A stretch of 64,000 bases of DNA, taken from contig JASXTE010000014.1 in NCBI GenBank assembly GCA_030280995.1, positions 28,552,150 through 28,616,149 of the forward strand, given 5' to 3'. Origin of the DNA: Hemileia vastatrix (Eukaryota > Basidiomycota > Pucciniomycetes > Pucciniales > Zaghouaniaceae). The notes below the pieces were generated by a model. It ran no database searches and had not been told where the DNA came from. It was given only the letters and a program-made list of their open reading frames with translations. Shown here piece after piece: positions 46,601-59,307 of this stretch (the stretch's first letter is position 1; every line of letters begins with the position of its first letter). The translations under genes were made by a program, and so were the position numbers.

Positions 46601-46952
46601 ACATGAATAAAAAATAATTTAGAATCTTGATAGAGAAAAGAGACTTGATAAAAACTTGAAGAATACTTTCAGAGAAGAGAAGAACTAAAAAGAGAAAGTT
46701 GAAAATCCACTTGGTATATCTCCAAGGGAGCTGACCTACTACAACCTGGGATTTCCTCAACTTTGGGAGGGGTTGTAGCACTTTGGTTATCAGCCCTTAT
46801 TATTCTGAAAAAGACAGACTCTTACTAGAGCCTGAGCCACACACCAAAAAACCAGAGGCAGCACCCAAATCTCTTCTTCTCCTGCAAAATTCCATACACT
46901 GGCACATTGATGACAAGCCAGGCCTGGTCTCCCAACCATCCTCTTTTGGGTA

Positions 46953-47340
46953 TTATAACCTCATGTGAAGCCCTCTTTCATCTTCACCAGTCAACTCCAA
47001 ACTGATTCCAACATCAAACTGATAGCCAATTCTTTCTTGAAAATCCATCAAGAATAGACCTCCAAAAACTGCTTTCACTGCCCCCTTGGAAATGTAAAAA
47101 TGAACCCTCCCTGAGGCTCCACCAACATCTAATTTAAAAAATTCAGATGTTCCCACCAATTCAGTGACATGGCCACCAATCCCTCTTCAATTTACACCAA
47201 TACCAGTCTTGATGGAGAGGCCCAAATGAGTAGCCTCATACAAAGAAATCAGGTTAATCTGAGAGCCTGAATCCACCAATGCCTTAGCCTCCCTACCATT
47301 AAGGGTGACATTAACATAACCCAGAGGAGCAGAAAACATG
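46953..47340 (-). pseudogene. Element X aspartic protease
   Basis: Reads GYVNVTLNGREAKALVDSGS then QINLISLYEATHLGL; DSG is the retropepsin active site. One stop interrupts it near 47195, and the frame continues as GTSEFFKLDVGGASG and ends at 46953. The enzyme would cut the polyprotein. Confidence 0.75.
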
Positions 47341-47352
47341 AGTTTCCAACCC

Positions 47353-48321
47353 TTAACTAAACCTATAAGTAGAATAACAAATGTATTTCACCTCCCCAGA
47401 AGAAACCCTTCTCCTGGTCAACAACATCTTTTTTCTATCATCCAACCCACGACTGATAGCATACAACTCCCCATAAGTAAGGTAAACCTGACCCCGATTT
47501 ATCCTATCCAACACAGAGTCCATTAAATTAACTTGAAAAGTAACAACTGGCCTCTCAAAGTAAGCCCTTGGCTTCACCACCTTGGTCCTAGAAGATTATT
47601 GAAGAACAGAACCAACAATAGATTTACCTTCAACAGGAATCAAACCAGATCACTTACCAGACCCTCTAACTCCAGAAGGCTTTGGAAATGAAGCCAAAGG
47701 GACATCCTAATCAGAGTCAGAATCAAACTCCATAGGCATTGGCTCACCATTCATGTCCAATGCTCCAAAACTAGGGGGCCCATATCAGCCATACCCTTCT
47801 TCATTTTATACAGCTCCTCTTTTCTGTACTTCTTCCTAGATGCACTCAGCTTAGGATCCACATTTGAGTCCTTAGGCTTTGGTTGGGCCTGAGAACTTCT
47901 CTTATGCCTTCCAACTTTCCTGCTTACACATCATAAACACCAGCCAAGCATTCCCCACATGACTTTCCACCACAAGAATACAGCTCCAAACCACCAAAAA
48001 AGATGTGAATGAGACTCTATTAGTATCCTTACCTTTTCCCTTTCTGTAATCTACACCTTTATTAGAAGTGGAAGCCTCATTAGGCAACTCTTCAAACATT
48101 TTCCTCCTTGAGATTAAATTATGTCTCCTCCTCACCAATTCCACTAAAGCCTGACCATCACTAGGCTTAACAAAATAACCATAAGGGAACTTAAACATCT
48201 TCCAATAAAATTCTACCTTCCCTTCAGACACATCTAAAATTAGTGCCCAAAAATCATTGAACTTCTGTCCCTTTCTGATACAGTAAGAGCAGATACAAGG
48301 ATCACTTCTACCAGCCCTCAT
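47353..48321 (-). pseudogene. Element X gag C-terminal region
   Basis: 48321-47902 begins MRAGRSDPCICSYCIRKGQK, a broken zinc-knuckle-like Cys pattern, and later has EASTSNKGVDYRKGKGK. 47580-47353 (KPRAYFERPVVTFQVNLMDS) is the usual stretch before the protease in this group. Two or more frameshifts lie between. Confidence 0.6.
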
Positions 48322-48509
48322 TTCAATACAACTAGGCCGAAAAGGAGCCTTATTGGCCTTCTGAGAAACCTGAAAAAATATGTAACTGTTTTTTAAGATC
48401 AGCCAACTTCTCCACTACTGGATCATCCACTTTAGGCTTCTCAGGAGCCTTCCCCTTATTCACAGTCTCCTTCTTCCTCCTTGAATCCTCCACATCCTCA
48501 GTAAAGGCT

Positions 48510-49202
48510 TCACTTACCTTGCTGACATTCTTGGTGATAGCTTCTTAGCAAGAATCCAGTGCCAATAGTTTGAGGTGGTCCTTCACAAACACTTTCACCA
48601 CAGAAAGAGAAGGCAACTTCCGGTTCCCGTTGGGAAGAACCTTCATTCTTTCCTTCCTTTCCAAACTCCTTCAACACATCAATTCTGACCTCTCTTGCCA
48701 GAGCAGACCAGAAAATATCCCTTGCAGAATCAGAATTTTCCATCTCCTGCATATTCACCAAATAATAGACCACTGGCTAAAACTGAGCCACAACCTTCCT
48801 ATAGGAGTGAAGATTATCCACCCCACCATAAGATTTCCATTCACTTGAAATAATATTGAGATCCACCATAGAGTACCTAGATCCCCACCTGTCTGTCATT
48901 TGTAGACACAACTTTTTCCAATCCTTTCTTCTATAACCCTCCATAGCATCAACCTCCTTCATCAGAGCCCTGTATTCAATGTAGAAGATGACTTGCTTCA
49001 CCATTTCCAAGTGAGAAGCACAATCCACTTTCACAGAAGCTTCAAACAGCTCCAGTAACAACTTCACCTCCTCCCCCATTAACATAGGCCCCTTCCAGAA
49101 CTTGATCCTGAAAGAGGGCCTAACAGAAACAGGATGGTTAACATCTTCAGCAGCACCAGAAGTGCCACTACCAACACTAGAGAAAGAGAGTCTAGAAGCC
49201 AT
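48510..49202 (-). pseudogene. Element X gag N-terminal region
   Basis: ATG at 49202 (MASRLSFSSVGSGTSG). A helical region follows with LLELFEASVKVD and WKKLCLQMTDRWG. An in-frame stop near 48775 precedes PVVYYLVNMQEM; the frame ends at 48510. Structural protein by position after the primer-binding-like site; no detailed domain is recognised. Confidence 0.6.
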
Positions 49203-49288
49203 GGTATAATAGAATCCAGAAACCCAATTTTCAACCAAAGATGAGATTCCAACAGTAACAGGATGTCCAAAAAGCTAACAAATCCTCA

Positions 49289-49305
49289 CCCCACGTTGGA
49301 TGCCA
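49289..49305 (-). promoter_or_regulatory. Primer-binding-like site of element X
   Basis: Minus strand TGGCATCCAACGTGGGG, beginning with TGG and lying 87 bp upstream of the gag ATG. Directly upstream the sequence reads GTCTACA, which could be the end of an LTR. Confidence 0.5.
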
Positions 49306-49324
49306 GAAATGTAGACAATCCTAT

Positions 49325-50503
49325 TGTCAGTATGTCTAGTATATAAGTATGATATAATAGTATTTATTTATAGACCTACTACTTATTGATAAATGATTTA
49401 GTGATTAAACCTCAGGGGAAGACTAATTAAATAGTTATACTCAAATAAAACTCACAATACTTGGATTTAAATGTGTTTTTAGTGGTGGAAAATAGATAAA
49501 TAGAATATAGTTATAGCTTATATAATGATAATATCAACTTGTAAAAGGCTTTATAATATATTTCTACATGTTAATAATTGTATTTAAGTGTTTTATTGAA
49601 TTGTAGTAAGTAATTGATGATTAATAACCTGTCAAAATCCCTCCTTACTTATACCCAAATCCCCTGGAGTGCACAGACCTTCAATCCAGATGATGTCACT
49701 GCTATCCACAGCAATTACAGCACTGTGAGGGCCCATCACCTCCCCATGGCTTCCACTTCAAGCATATTCAACACCCAGACCTCCTGTAAGGACCCTCCAT
49801 CACAATTAATGATAACACAGACCCAAAACATAATTAGAAAATCCAGATAAAAGCGGATACCATAAAGAAACAGGTAAAATAAATAATCCAAAAGAGATAA
49901 AATGAGACCCAAAGCATATAAAGAAAAAAAATAAAATTTCAAAGCCCCCAATAACATCCCCAAGCATCCACATTAACCCAGCAATGACCTCCCAACCCAT
50001 AAATCCATGAATATCCATCCAAGAAAGCAGATTAAGTTGTCCAAACTGAGTGTATGCGCCTGAAATAGATGTCTATGCTTCTTTAGGCGTTGTGAATCCA
50101 CTGATTACTTCCATATGACCTAAAATAAGCAGAAAAACAAAGGTTATAGGCTATTAAGGGGCTAAAACCCACTTATAGACCTAAATATACATAATATACT
50201 GCATATTTCACTGAATATGAGCTTTATGTATACATTTAAGCTTATGTATGTCAATAATTACTTAATATCACTTAAGATAAGTATATTATGACTCCATCAA
50301 CACCTTAATAAGTATTATTAGGCTATGGATAAGCTATTTAAACTACTATAAGTTAGATAATAGTGTAATAATTATATATATATGTATTATAATCATATAT
50401 ATAATTGTTTTAACCTTATTTTTAAGAGATAATCTTTATGTAATTAAAGTTATCTTATTTTAAGTATAAGAAATACTCAGTCCAAGGGATTTCTAGGCTG
50501 ACA
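49325..50503 (-). repeat. 3' LTR of chromovirus Y
   Basis: Minus strand starts TGTCAGCCTAGAAATC at 50503 and ends ATACTGACA at 49325. The TGTCAGCC start is shared with the chromovirus at 13440. Confidence 0.65.
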
Positions 50504-50514
50504 CTCTCTCACCC
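50504..50514 (-). promoter_or_regulatory. Polypurine tract of chromovirus Y
   Basis: Minus strand GGGTGAGAGAG directly before the LTR start. Confidence 0.65.
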
Positions 50515-50616
50515 AAAAAAAACAAAAAAAATGTTAAGACATTTTTATTAAAAGTAAGGAGTAAATAAAAAAATAATTTTTAAATTTTCTATAATACATA
50601 TACTGAATAAACAGTA

Positions 50617-51279
50617 TTATTTTGATTTAAATTTTTTCAAGAGATTTTGAAGATCAGAAATTTCATTTTCTGGAATCCACTGGTCATATTCACTTGATTT
50701 ATTTTTAAATCTTAATAGATACTCAACTCCCTTTTCTTTTGTAAGGTGTCTCTTTTTAAGTATCTTTTCAATTTCTGCCTTTTCAACTATTTCTTCAGGT
50801 TGCTGTTTATGCCTTCCTGATCTTCTTGGAAATAGAGCAGTATCATTAGAATGGTATGGTTTTATAAGAGATATAGGAAATACTGGATGTTTTCTATCAT
50901 ATGGTGCATATAGAATAACCTCAACAGCATTGTTACCAACCATCTTTTTCACTACAAATGGTCCAATGAATGGATCCTTCAATTTAATATTACAATTTAA
51001 ATTGAAATTTAGTGTATAAATAAGGACTTTATCACCCTCTTTGAGCATTTGTTCTTTATAGGCTTTATCCCATCTTTTCTTCTCATACTCAAATGCCTTA
51101 TCTATACATTCTTGAGCATGTTTTCTGCATAATTCCTGCATCTGAAGAAAAGACTTAGTACCTGGATGGATATCCAATCTAGTTAATTTATTAAGACTTA
51201 TAGAAGGGGGGTACATAACCCAACCATAACTCAAATGGCTTTTTTCCAGTGACAGAATGTACTGTACTATTGTATGCAA
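50617..51279 (-). pseudogene. Y integrase C-terminus and chromodomain
   Basis: An open frame, shifted by one relative to the integrase core which it overlaps (51191-51279). It holds DKVLIYTLNFN and LKDPFIGPFVVKKMVGNNAV, the integrase C-terminal fold, then PVFPISLIKPYHSND and finally VEYLLRFKNKSSEYDQWIPE, the chromodomain. Ends at 50617 near the polypurine tract. Confidence 0.8.
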
Positions 51280-51823
51280 ATTCTAAACCTGGGATAAGGG
51301 TTACCCAATCATGCATGAATTTGTCATTTTCTTTAAATTTAAGACCAAAAGCACAATATCTTCTTATCATATCTTCTAAAGTTTTTATCATTCTTTCTGC
51401 TAGCCCATCAGCTGATGGATGGTGTGCTGTAGAAAGTTTTAATTGACACCCTGAAACATCCATAAGTGATGTCCAGAACTCAGAAGTAAATTTAGGATCT
51501 TTGTCTGAGACTATTGCTTTGGGGAAACCTGCTATATTTAACATTTGTGTCCACCATAAAAAAGCTAAGTCCTTTGCAGAAACCTCTTTGTGAGTAGGAG
51601 TAAATTTACACATTTTTGTAAATCTATCTACAACTACCCAGCAGGAGTTATAACTCTTATGCCCTGCTATTGGAAAACCTTTTACAAAGTCCATGTTAAC
51701 TATTTCCCATGGAGCTTTGGGTTGCTCAATTTGCTGTAATAAACCAGCTCTTTTGCCTGTTAATCTTTTAGATTTTTGACAAGAATCACATGTCTCAACA
51801 TATTTTTGAGCATCATCAGACAT
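51191..51823 (-). pseudogene. Y integrase core
   Basis: TCDSCQKSK gives the two zinc-binding cysteines; the matching histidines lie in the preceding frame (CHDDILAGHFD). Catalytic residues are visible: D45 in NMDFVKG, D107 in VSDKDPKF and E143 in LAERMIKTLEDM. The conserved HDWVTLIPGLEFAYNS follows. A frameshift near 51200 separates it from the C-terminal part. Confidence 0.85.
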
Positions 51824-51868
51824 GTTAATCCACCAAGCTGTGTTTTTTACTCTGGTTAATGTTTTATG

Positions 51869-52435
51869 TTAGTCAAAATGACCTGCTAATATATCATCAT
51901 GACATATACTTAACATTAACTCCTTCATTGAAGGGGGAATTACAATTACATTACTTAATTTTTTCCTGTCATATATAAAACCATCCTCAATGGAAAATTT
52001 TCCTTTTTCTAATGCTTCTTTATACTTATTTGGTAATGTTTTTATTAAAACATTCATTGAAGCATTAGATGGATCATTTAATATTGTAGTGAGTTTACTT
52101 AAGTCAGGATCTGAATTATAATTATCAAGAATTGATTGCATAAATTCATCCTCAAGATCTACAATATAAATTCCATAAATGTTAATAATCTCTGACTCAG
52201 GAACATAAGCAGGATTATCATCATTATTAGGCAGATGTACTCTAGATAACAGATCTACATTAGAGTGCAAGGTTCCTGCTCTATGTGTAATAGTCATCCG
52301 TCCTCTGTATTCTTGTACAGCTAATTGCCATCTAAACATGTGTCTATTAGGAGTTTTCATGTTTAAGAGTGACTTAACTGCACTACAGTCAGTTATTAAC
52401 TCAAATTTTTGGTCTTCAAGGTAATAATGTAGCTT
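51869..52435 (-). pseudogene. Y RNase H end and integrase zinc-region linker
   Basis: Reads KLHYYLEDQKFELITDCSAV, then MKTPNRHMFRWQLAVQEYRG, the end of RNase H, LLSRVHLPNNDDNPAYVPES and CHDDILAGHFD. It is separated from the reverse transcriptase frame by a stop at 52436 and from the integrase core by a stop at 51869. Confidence 0.8.
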
Positions 52436-53437
52436 CTAAAGAGCCCATACTACTTCCAAACATTCAAATTGAGTAGTACCATATTTCAATTCACTACTTC
52501 TCAGAGTACATGAAATATAGCAGGTTACTACTTCTGACATTTTTCCTTCAATAAGTTGTTTTTGATGCAAAGCAGCACCCAGACCAATAAAACTTGCATC
52601 TGTATATAATACAAAAGGTAATTGGAAATCACGTAATCTCAAGATAGGAGCTGTCATCAAACATTCTTTCAACTTATCAAAATCCTGTTGTCTTTCATTA
52701 TTCCAAATGAAAGCTTCTGATTTCTTTATCAGTGTGGTCAATGGTGCAGCAATTAATTGGTAGTTTTTTATATATTGTCTATAATAACCACACATGCCAA
52801 GAAAAGATTGTACATCCTTTACATTTTGAGGAATGCCAATATTCTTTATTGCAGCAACCTTATTTTGGTCTACACATATTTGTAAGCCAGATACAATATG
52901 ACCAAGCACTTTTAAAGATTCAAACCCAAATTTAAATTTTTTCAATGCAAGGGTCATTTTTATTTCATCCATTTTCTGAAATACCTTTTTTAAATGGATT
53001 AAGTGTTCATCATATGTTTTAGAGAACACTATGATGTCATCAATGTATACCATTAACCATCCTTCAATCATTTCATCATGGAATGTTATATCCATTAACT
53101 TCTGAAATACTGATGGAGCATTTTTTGGTCCAAATGGCATCCTGAAATATTTATAAATTCCCATATGTGTTGTAATCAACAAAAAGTTCTGTGAATTCTT
53201 TTCAACAGGAATTTGATGGTACCCTTTATTTTCATCTAGGCAACTTATATACTTAGCACCTTTAAGGGTAGCATATATAGAGGCAATCTTTGGCAAGGGA
53301 TAAATATCATCTACTGTAAATGTATTTAATGCTCTATAATCACCGCACAGTCTTGCTTTATCTTGTTCATAAGAAATCAGCACTGGTGATATTACACAAT
53401 ATTTTGGAGTAGTTTCAACCATCTCAAGAATGTTCAT
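52436..53437 (-). pseudogene. Y reverse transcriptase and RNase H
   Basis: 333 open codons. RLCGDYRALNTFTVDDIYPL is the template-grip block; SCLDENKGYHQ holds the first catalytic aspartate (68); FRMPFGPKNAPSVFQ and YIDDIIVFSK (131-134) are the remaining palm motifs. LGHIVSGLQ and SFLGMCGYYRQYIKNY lead into RNase H, whose first aspartate is in LYTDASFIGLGAAL (280). All reverse transcriptase residues I can check are present. The frame ends WAL then a stop. Confidence 0.88.
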
Positions 53438-53440
53438 TTT

Positions 53441-53806
53441 TTATAACATCTTAATATTATCCTCAATGTCTTTCCTCTTCATTGGTGAAGCAGGGTATGG
53501 TTTATTTTTAAGACTAGCAGAAATATTATCCATATCACAGGTTAAACTAATTTTCATCTCATGATCTTTTACAAGGCCAAGTTCATTGGTCCCATGTGCA
53601 AATACCATTGGAAATGCTTTAATTAAGTCCAAAATATTTGTCTTCTCAGCTTCACTTATCTGAGTGCCAAATGATGCTTTAGAAATTTCTGTTTCAAGAA
53701 GTTCCATCTCATTGGATTCTCTTCCTTTGCACAGAGAATTTGTTACTGACTCAATTTGTAAGACTGTGTTAAAAGAATTTATTTTAAATTTCCTTTTACC
53801 ATTCAT
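53441..53806 (-). pseudogene. Y protease to reverse transcriptase linker
   Basis: Reads KASFGTQISEAEKTNILDLI, AFPMVFAHGTNELGLVKDHE and MKISLTCD, the conserved stretch preceding reverse transcriptase in this group. A stop at 53438 separates it from the polymerase frame. Confidence 0.7.
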
Positions 53807-53970
53807 GCCAATTTAAAATTATTATTAGCAGGGTCTAATTTCACACCAAACTTAGTCAGAATATAATTTCCAATGATAAAACAGTTACTACAGTTAGTAT
53901 TGTCCATTACTACAAAGTCACAAGTTACTCTTACATAACCATGTTGATGTTTAAAGAAAACAGCAGCTTT

Positions 53971-54783
53971 TTATCTACCAATGGGGTGTAGCACTGATCC
54001 AAAACCTCTCCAATTTTTACTTTGAAGGGGTTCAAGCTTAGACTTATATTCACTATCAATTTTCTGTAATGTATTAGTAGAAACAACAGAACCAGAAGCT
54101 CCTGTGTCCAATACTGTATTAACATTTTCACCAGAAATGATAGCTGGAACCGTGATAGGTGTCATTTTAAAGTTATCAGCTTTTATATCCTTAATGATTT
54201 CAGAATCCTCAAAATTCATTAAAGATTCATTTGAGTCCATATTTAATATTGGCTTTTCAAAGATGGAAAAATCATCTTCCAACACACAGACTTCATTTTC
54301 ATCACTATATGAGATATTGCTGTCATAATCACTTGATTCTTTACTTTTTTCAGTTTCAGTTTCAGATTCACGTTGATTTTCAACAATATTTATATTTTTC
54401 TCACATTTGTGAACTTTAACACAAGGTTTGTTACACTTATAACAAGTATTTGTTTCATACTTTTTAGGTACTACAGGTGCAGTAGGTTTTTTCTGCTTCT
54501 CCTGAAGTGTTTTTGAATTCTGATTTTTCACAGGTTCAACATTTTGTTTATAAGTGGAATACCTTGATTCATACTTATGGTTTAATAATATTTCATTGCA
54601 AATATTAATAAAGTCAGAATATTCAGTAACATTTAATTTTCTAGCTACAACAATGTCTCTGACAGATATAGGTAATTTAAATATTATCTTATCTTTCCAT
54701 AAGTTAAAATCCATATTAGGCTCAATGGTTTTTAATATTTTATTTAAATTCATTAAAAATACCATAGGTTTGTCACCATTCAA
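53971..54783 (-). pseudogene. Y gag core, zinc knuckle and protease
   Basis: The first 80 residues are the end of the gag capsid-like domain (LNKILKTIEPNMDF, ISVRDIVVARKLN). CYKCNKPCVKVHKC (114-127) is a zinc-knuckle-like cluster that binds RNA. An acidic linker follows, then VNTVLDTGASGSVVS with the DTG active site of the aspartic protease (226-228). A stop at 53971 cuts the protease. Confidence 0.8.
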
Positions 54784-55023
54784 CGGATTGTACCTAGTTT
54801 TCTCATAAAGTCTCTGCTAAGTAAGCCTGAATTTAGAACCTCTAAATTTTTTTTCAATAAGTTTTTTCCATTCAACCCAAGAGTAATCTTTACCCTCACT
54901 CAATACAGCTTCAAACCATAATAAAGCAACATCCTTAAATAAAGAAATTAATTTTGATGTTATTTCTTCATCTGGTAACTTATATGAGAACTTTAAATTG
55001 TCAATTCTTTGTATAAAATGTTT

Positions 55024-56478
55024 TCAATCAGAGCTGGATTCCCCATCATAAGCTGGGTACTGATCTATCTTAGGCCAGTTTTTCTGATTGGATTTTATCT
55101 CACTAATCTTAGGTAAATTCAATAACTCATTTACTCTTGATAAATGGTCTTGTATTTCATCCTGTATGGATTTGTGACTTACATTTTCAGATTTGACACT
55201 ACCACCAGATGGTTTTAGTTGTGGTGGTATAGGGAAGGAATGAGATTCCCTTTTGCCAATGAAAGGATTATTATTATATTGAGTATACTTATGATTATCC
55301 TGGTTCATTAGTAGATTGACAGTTTCAATCTCAACCTTAGTTAATCTTTGTAGTAGCTCAGAGACACTTTGATTTGTCTGGGCAAAAGATAACTTAGTTC
55401 ATGATTCAGTTTTCAACAAGTGTGCTTCATACAATTTTTCCAACTCACAGAATTTGTTTGAAAGTTCACTATATTTGTTACTCAATGAATCATATTTAAG
55501 AGTTAGAGACAAACTTTCTTTCTCTAATTATTTATTATGTGTTGCCAGTTGAGAAATATTTAATGTCAAGGATGAAATTGTATTACTAGTGAGCTTAACT
55601 TTCTACTCCTCACAATCAGTCATTCTATTCCACAATGCTGAAACAATTCTATGGACAGTTGGATTATTGTTAAAATACTCCATGTCTTCCTTTTCAATTC
55701 TCTCACTCTCCTGTGAACTTCTCATCTCACTAGTAAGTGTTGGCAACTGATGATTAACTGTATTATTATTATGAATATTACTGTTATTGTGGACAAAAGA
55801 CAAGTCAGTTGTATCTACATCAAACCCTAAATTTCTTAAATCCTCCTCTATTTTATGCACAGATTTGACATCAATAGTATTACCTATATTGTAATTATCA
55901 GTATTGTGTTAAATCTGAGAGGGTAATCTACTTACCAAGGGATAGATTCCAGTCCTGATTTTTGGCGCTTTTTTCCTTTGTATGGGTGAACTGAGGAAGT
56001 CTGATGAGGTGGAGGATCCCTGTTGCAGCTGTGGCTGGTCCATTGTTGATGGAACCAGTCCCACTTCCATTTTTCTACCAGGATTTTCTCCTGGGAGTGA
56101 TGTGACCCACCTGGGATAGGGGGTTGCTGACTTGGTTGACTTGGCTGGCCTCCCTTTAGCTCTTCCAGTGTTTGATGCATTTGTTGGAACCCTACCTTGC
56201 AATTGTTCTGTAATTGCTCTACCTCTTTGAGCATGAGTGACTTGGATTCTTCCAACTTCAAGACCTGTTTGGCCAGGTGGGATAGTTGATCCTGAAGAGG
56301 AGGAGATGTCTTTTTTATGGTAATCTTTTTTAATAGGGCGTCTTTTTCCTCTATGCTCATCTTCTCTGCCTGGGGGTATGACTGACCCTCCATGGTTATG
56401 TCCTGGATAGTTTTTGTTAGCTTTAGAACTGGTATTATAAGCAGGATTTTCACTTAAAATGTCCTTAGGAGCACTCAT
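55024..56478 (-). pseudogene. Y gag N-terminal region in several frames
   Basis: 56478-55909 (MSAPKDILSENPAYN) and the overlapping 56453-55932 (QDQLSHLAKQVLKLEESKSL, a coiled coil) are both long; the true protein probably shifts between them after an insertion or loss. 55860-55603 is hydrophilic, and 55308-55024 ends with WPKIDQYPAYDGESSSD, the typical start of the gag capsid-like domain in this group. Confidence 0.6.
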
Positions 56479-56770
56479 ATTGATAAGAATGACAATATAT
56501 CATTTCTACAGAAATTAAAACCTATATGGAATTAGTAGACAAAAAGTATTAGAAATGTTATTACTAATAAAAAAGCACTGGAGCTTACCCTGAATTTATA
56601 TCTTTATTTATTTAAATAAAATATAAGAAAAATTAGAAAAAATCTGTTAAAAAATTAATAATAAGTTTAACTAGACCTTTATAAGGGTGAATAATTAGCT
56701 TACCAAGCTTTAACCAAATACCAATTTAATTGGGTGTTATATTGGTGTCCAAATACCAAGTGAAATCGGG

Positions 56771-57508
56771 TTTATGTCAGGCTTAGTCCAAGTCCAGAGA
56801 GGTGAATAGCTTGCTGGTCTAGTGTCTAGAAGATTTACAAAAGGTCCCAAATGAATACAATGGTATAAAACAAGCAAGTAGTAGAATAAAATCAATTATA
56901 AGGCTCAGTAATTTACTCTCACTTATTATAATTGGTATTACAAGGCTTATTGTTGTGCAGAAAAATAGATGTAATATATTTAAAATACTATTCAAAGACT
57001 CTCTAAAGTACTAATGAAATGTAAGATAAATTTTATTGGTTATATATTGTAATTGTAATTGTAAAAAATGATAAATTGAATGTAGAAAATATGACCAAAA
57101 ACCCCCTCCTTTTATACCCAATAATTCCCCAATGATGCCCCTTGATGATTCCAATCCTATAAACGGCCAAATGCGCCTCAAAATAACTAATAGACCTGTC
57201 CAACAACATAAGGAATGACCAATGAAAACCAAATAATAATATCACATGCCAAAATCCTGAAATAATTGGGATAATCCATCACAAATAAAGAATAACCCAA
57301 AAAAGAGTGTATATGCATGTAATATCTATTTTTAGTATACTAAAAATAAAGAAAAGGTACTAAATATAACACAGTATTAAGGGGGATTAACAGCAGAAAT
57401 TTTAGAGTTAATTATTACAAATTTATACGTGAAATCCCTGTCCAAAAATAAGCATTATTGACTGAGAAACCACTGAAAAACCTAATTTAATGCGTGTAAG
57501 GGCTGATC
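56771..57508 (-). repeat. Probable 5' LTR of chromovirus Y
   Basis: Minus-strand end AAGCCTGACA at 56771. CCCCCTCCTTTTATACCCAA near 57100 matches CCCTCCTTACTTATACCCAA in the 3' LTR at about the same distance (about 315-330 bp) from the end. The outer boundary is uncertain, and the LTR is about 440 bp shorter than the 3' copy. Confidence 0.45.
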
Positions 57509-58550
57509 CCTGTATGCAGACTCTTGGCAGGCGTAACCACGGGTAAATCCTTGACTAAATAGGCGATTTTTAAGCGTGGTAGCATAATTGGGCGCCAAGA
57601 CTGATGTAACTAATGCAATTAGTGCATTTTACCAAGGGAGTTGGAGAAAAACCAGAGAGAAAATCCCCTGTCCCTTTGAGAAATACCAGGTGAGATTAAT
57701 CTGCTACAGCAAATTGGAGACTGTTGCAATAACCATTCCAGCACACTTCTTGACTTCTTAAAAAGTCAAGACATTAGCCCAGATGACTAAAAACCAAGGA
57801 AAACCTGAAATGGAGAAAGATCCACACCAGGAAACAAAAACACTGTGCACTTGTTGCACAGAAAACAGCAATAATACTTGATGCAGGTTGCAAAGCTACA
57901 CCATTGAAACAAGTTTCCAAAGTAGAGTTAAATGAAAAACTCACCTTGAAACAAACACAGCCAATTGTGGTCAAAAAACAGTGAAAACAGAGTAAGAAAC
58001 AGTAATCTAATTACCAGATGATTGTATGATAATTAAAGTTGCCCCAAACTGTCTTATTCAGTATGTACACACAAAACCCCATCTGAAAATCTATGCTACA
58101 GATACTAATTTGGCGCTTCTGCCAGCCAAATTTCATAAAAACCCTTTGGAAGCACTCCCCAGAATGCTATGGCAGAGGGGGGAAGGCCCCCTGATGCCAG
58201 ACCACTAAAAACAACTAAAAAACCAGAAAACAACAGAAAACACCTTAAACCTTAAAATATACTAAAAAATCATATTGACATAAAACATAGAGAAAAATCA
58301 GGGAAATCTAATGGTACTAAGAACTTAACCCTAAAGCTTGAGGTTATTTTGGAAATCACAAAAAACAAAATTAAACAGTTATAGTAAAATATGAAAAGTA
58401 ACTAAAAGAGCCCTTAAAACTTAGAATAGAAAAATATCATCAAAAGATAAAATATAGAGAAAAACCAGGGCTATCCAATGATAATGGCATTTCCCCTGTA
58501 ACTCCAATATTCAGCCTGTGAATCCATAAAAACACCATAAACAGAAATGA
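57509..58550. other. LTR-like or leader sequence between Y and Z
   Basis: 57641-57780 (ACCAAGGGAGTTGGAGAAA, CCCCTGTCCCTTTGAG) is repeated in diverged form at 62619-62760. It may be the rest of the X LTR left of Y, or an LTR of another element. No gene. Confidence 0.4.
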
Positions 58551-58594
58551 ATGCCATTTAAGACATCACCAAACCATACCAAACAACACAACAA

Positions 58595-59235
58595 ATGCCC
58601 CAGCCAATTTTGGATGACCTCGATACATATCCAGTTTCTCCCATGTCATTACTTCTTAAATTGTTTAACAGTGCATATTTACTTTATAAAATTGATCTCA
58701 GAGGTGCTTACAACCTTATATGTATTGCAGAAGGTCATGAACCTTTGACTGCAATGCATACCAGATTTGGTAGTTTTTAATATTTAATAATGCCCTTTTG
58801 ATTCTGCAATGCACCATCAACTTTTCAAACGTTTTTCAATGATATCTTCCAAGATATTGTCAAATAGTTTGTTGTCATCTACCTAGATTAAATTTTAATT
58901 TTCCTGAAGTCACTCAAAGAAAATATTCAACATGTCAAAATGGTTCTTACTTGGCTTTGAGAATAAGGACTCTATGCCAAGCACACCAAGTGCATATCCA
59001 CCTTAAAACTATCAACTTTTTGGGGTCTACATTGTCCACTAAGGGTTTGGAAATGGATAGTAAAAAGTTTCAAAAAGTTTTGGAATGGACAGAGCCAACC
59101 AGCCTTAAATCCTTACAGGTATTTTTGGGTTTTGCAAATTTTTATAGAAGATTTATAAAATATTACTCTAAAACTATAAAAAATCTTACATCTCTTCTTA
59201 AAAAAGATATTCCCTTTTTCTTCACAGATATATGA
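58595..59235 (+). pseudogene. Z reverse transcriptase
   Basis: YKIDLRGAYNLICIAEGHEP carries the first catalytic aspartate. A stop follows GSF, then NAPSTFQTFFNDIFQDI. The active site reads YLD followed by a stop (about 58881-58893), so the second paired aspartate is lost. The frame resumes as FLGFANFYRRFIKYYSKTIK near 59100. Confidence 0.8.
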
Positions 59236-59307
59236 TGGAAATAATTTTCAGAATTGAAAAATGTGTTCACCACAGCTCCAATCCTTTGACACCTTGATCC
59301 TACAGCC

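Larger units (their letters stand above)
42300..49310 (-). mobile_element. Retrotransposon X, Ty3/Gypsy-like polyprotein (decayed)
   Basis: Minus-strand order: gag-like region, protease, reverse transcriptase, RNase H, integrase. The reverse transcriptase belongs to the basidiomycete group with RALSRVTIKDAGMPTSAEDF and an FxxDGGIKGP active-site context, different from the chromoviruses nearby. Stops, frameshifts and a MITE show it is inactive. A primer-binding-like sequence lies at its upstream end (49289-49305). Its 5' LTR appears displaced by element Y. Confidence 0.75.
49325..57508 (-). mobile_element. Chromovirus Y (Ty3/Gypsy), decayed but well preserved
   Basis: LTR-like ends, a polypurine tract, then on the minus strand gag with zinc knuckle, protease, reverse transcriptase, RNase H, integrase and a chromodomain-like end. 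The polyprotein resembles retroelements I know from rust fungi. A handful of stops and shifts break it. The right boundary is uncertain: GGCTGATC then CCTGT at 57501-57513 is an eroded match to the LTR start and to CCTAT at 49320-49324. Confidence 0.7.
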
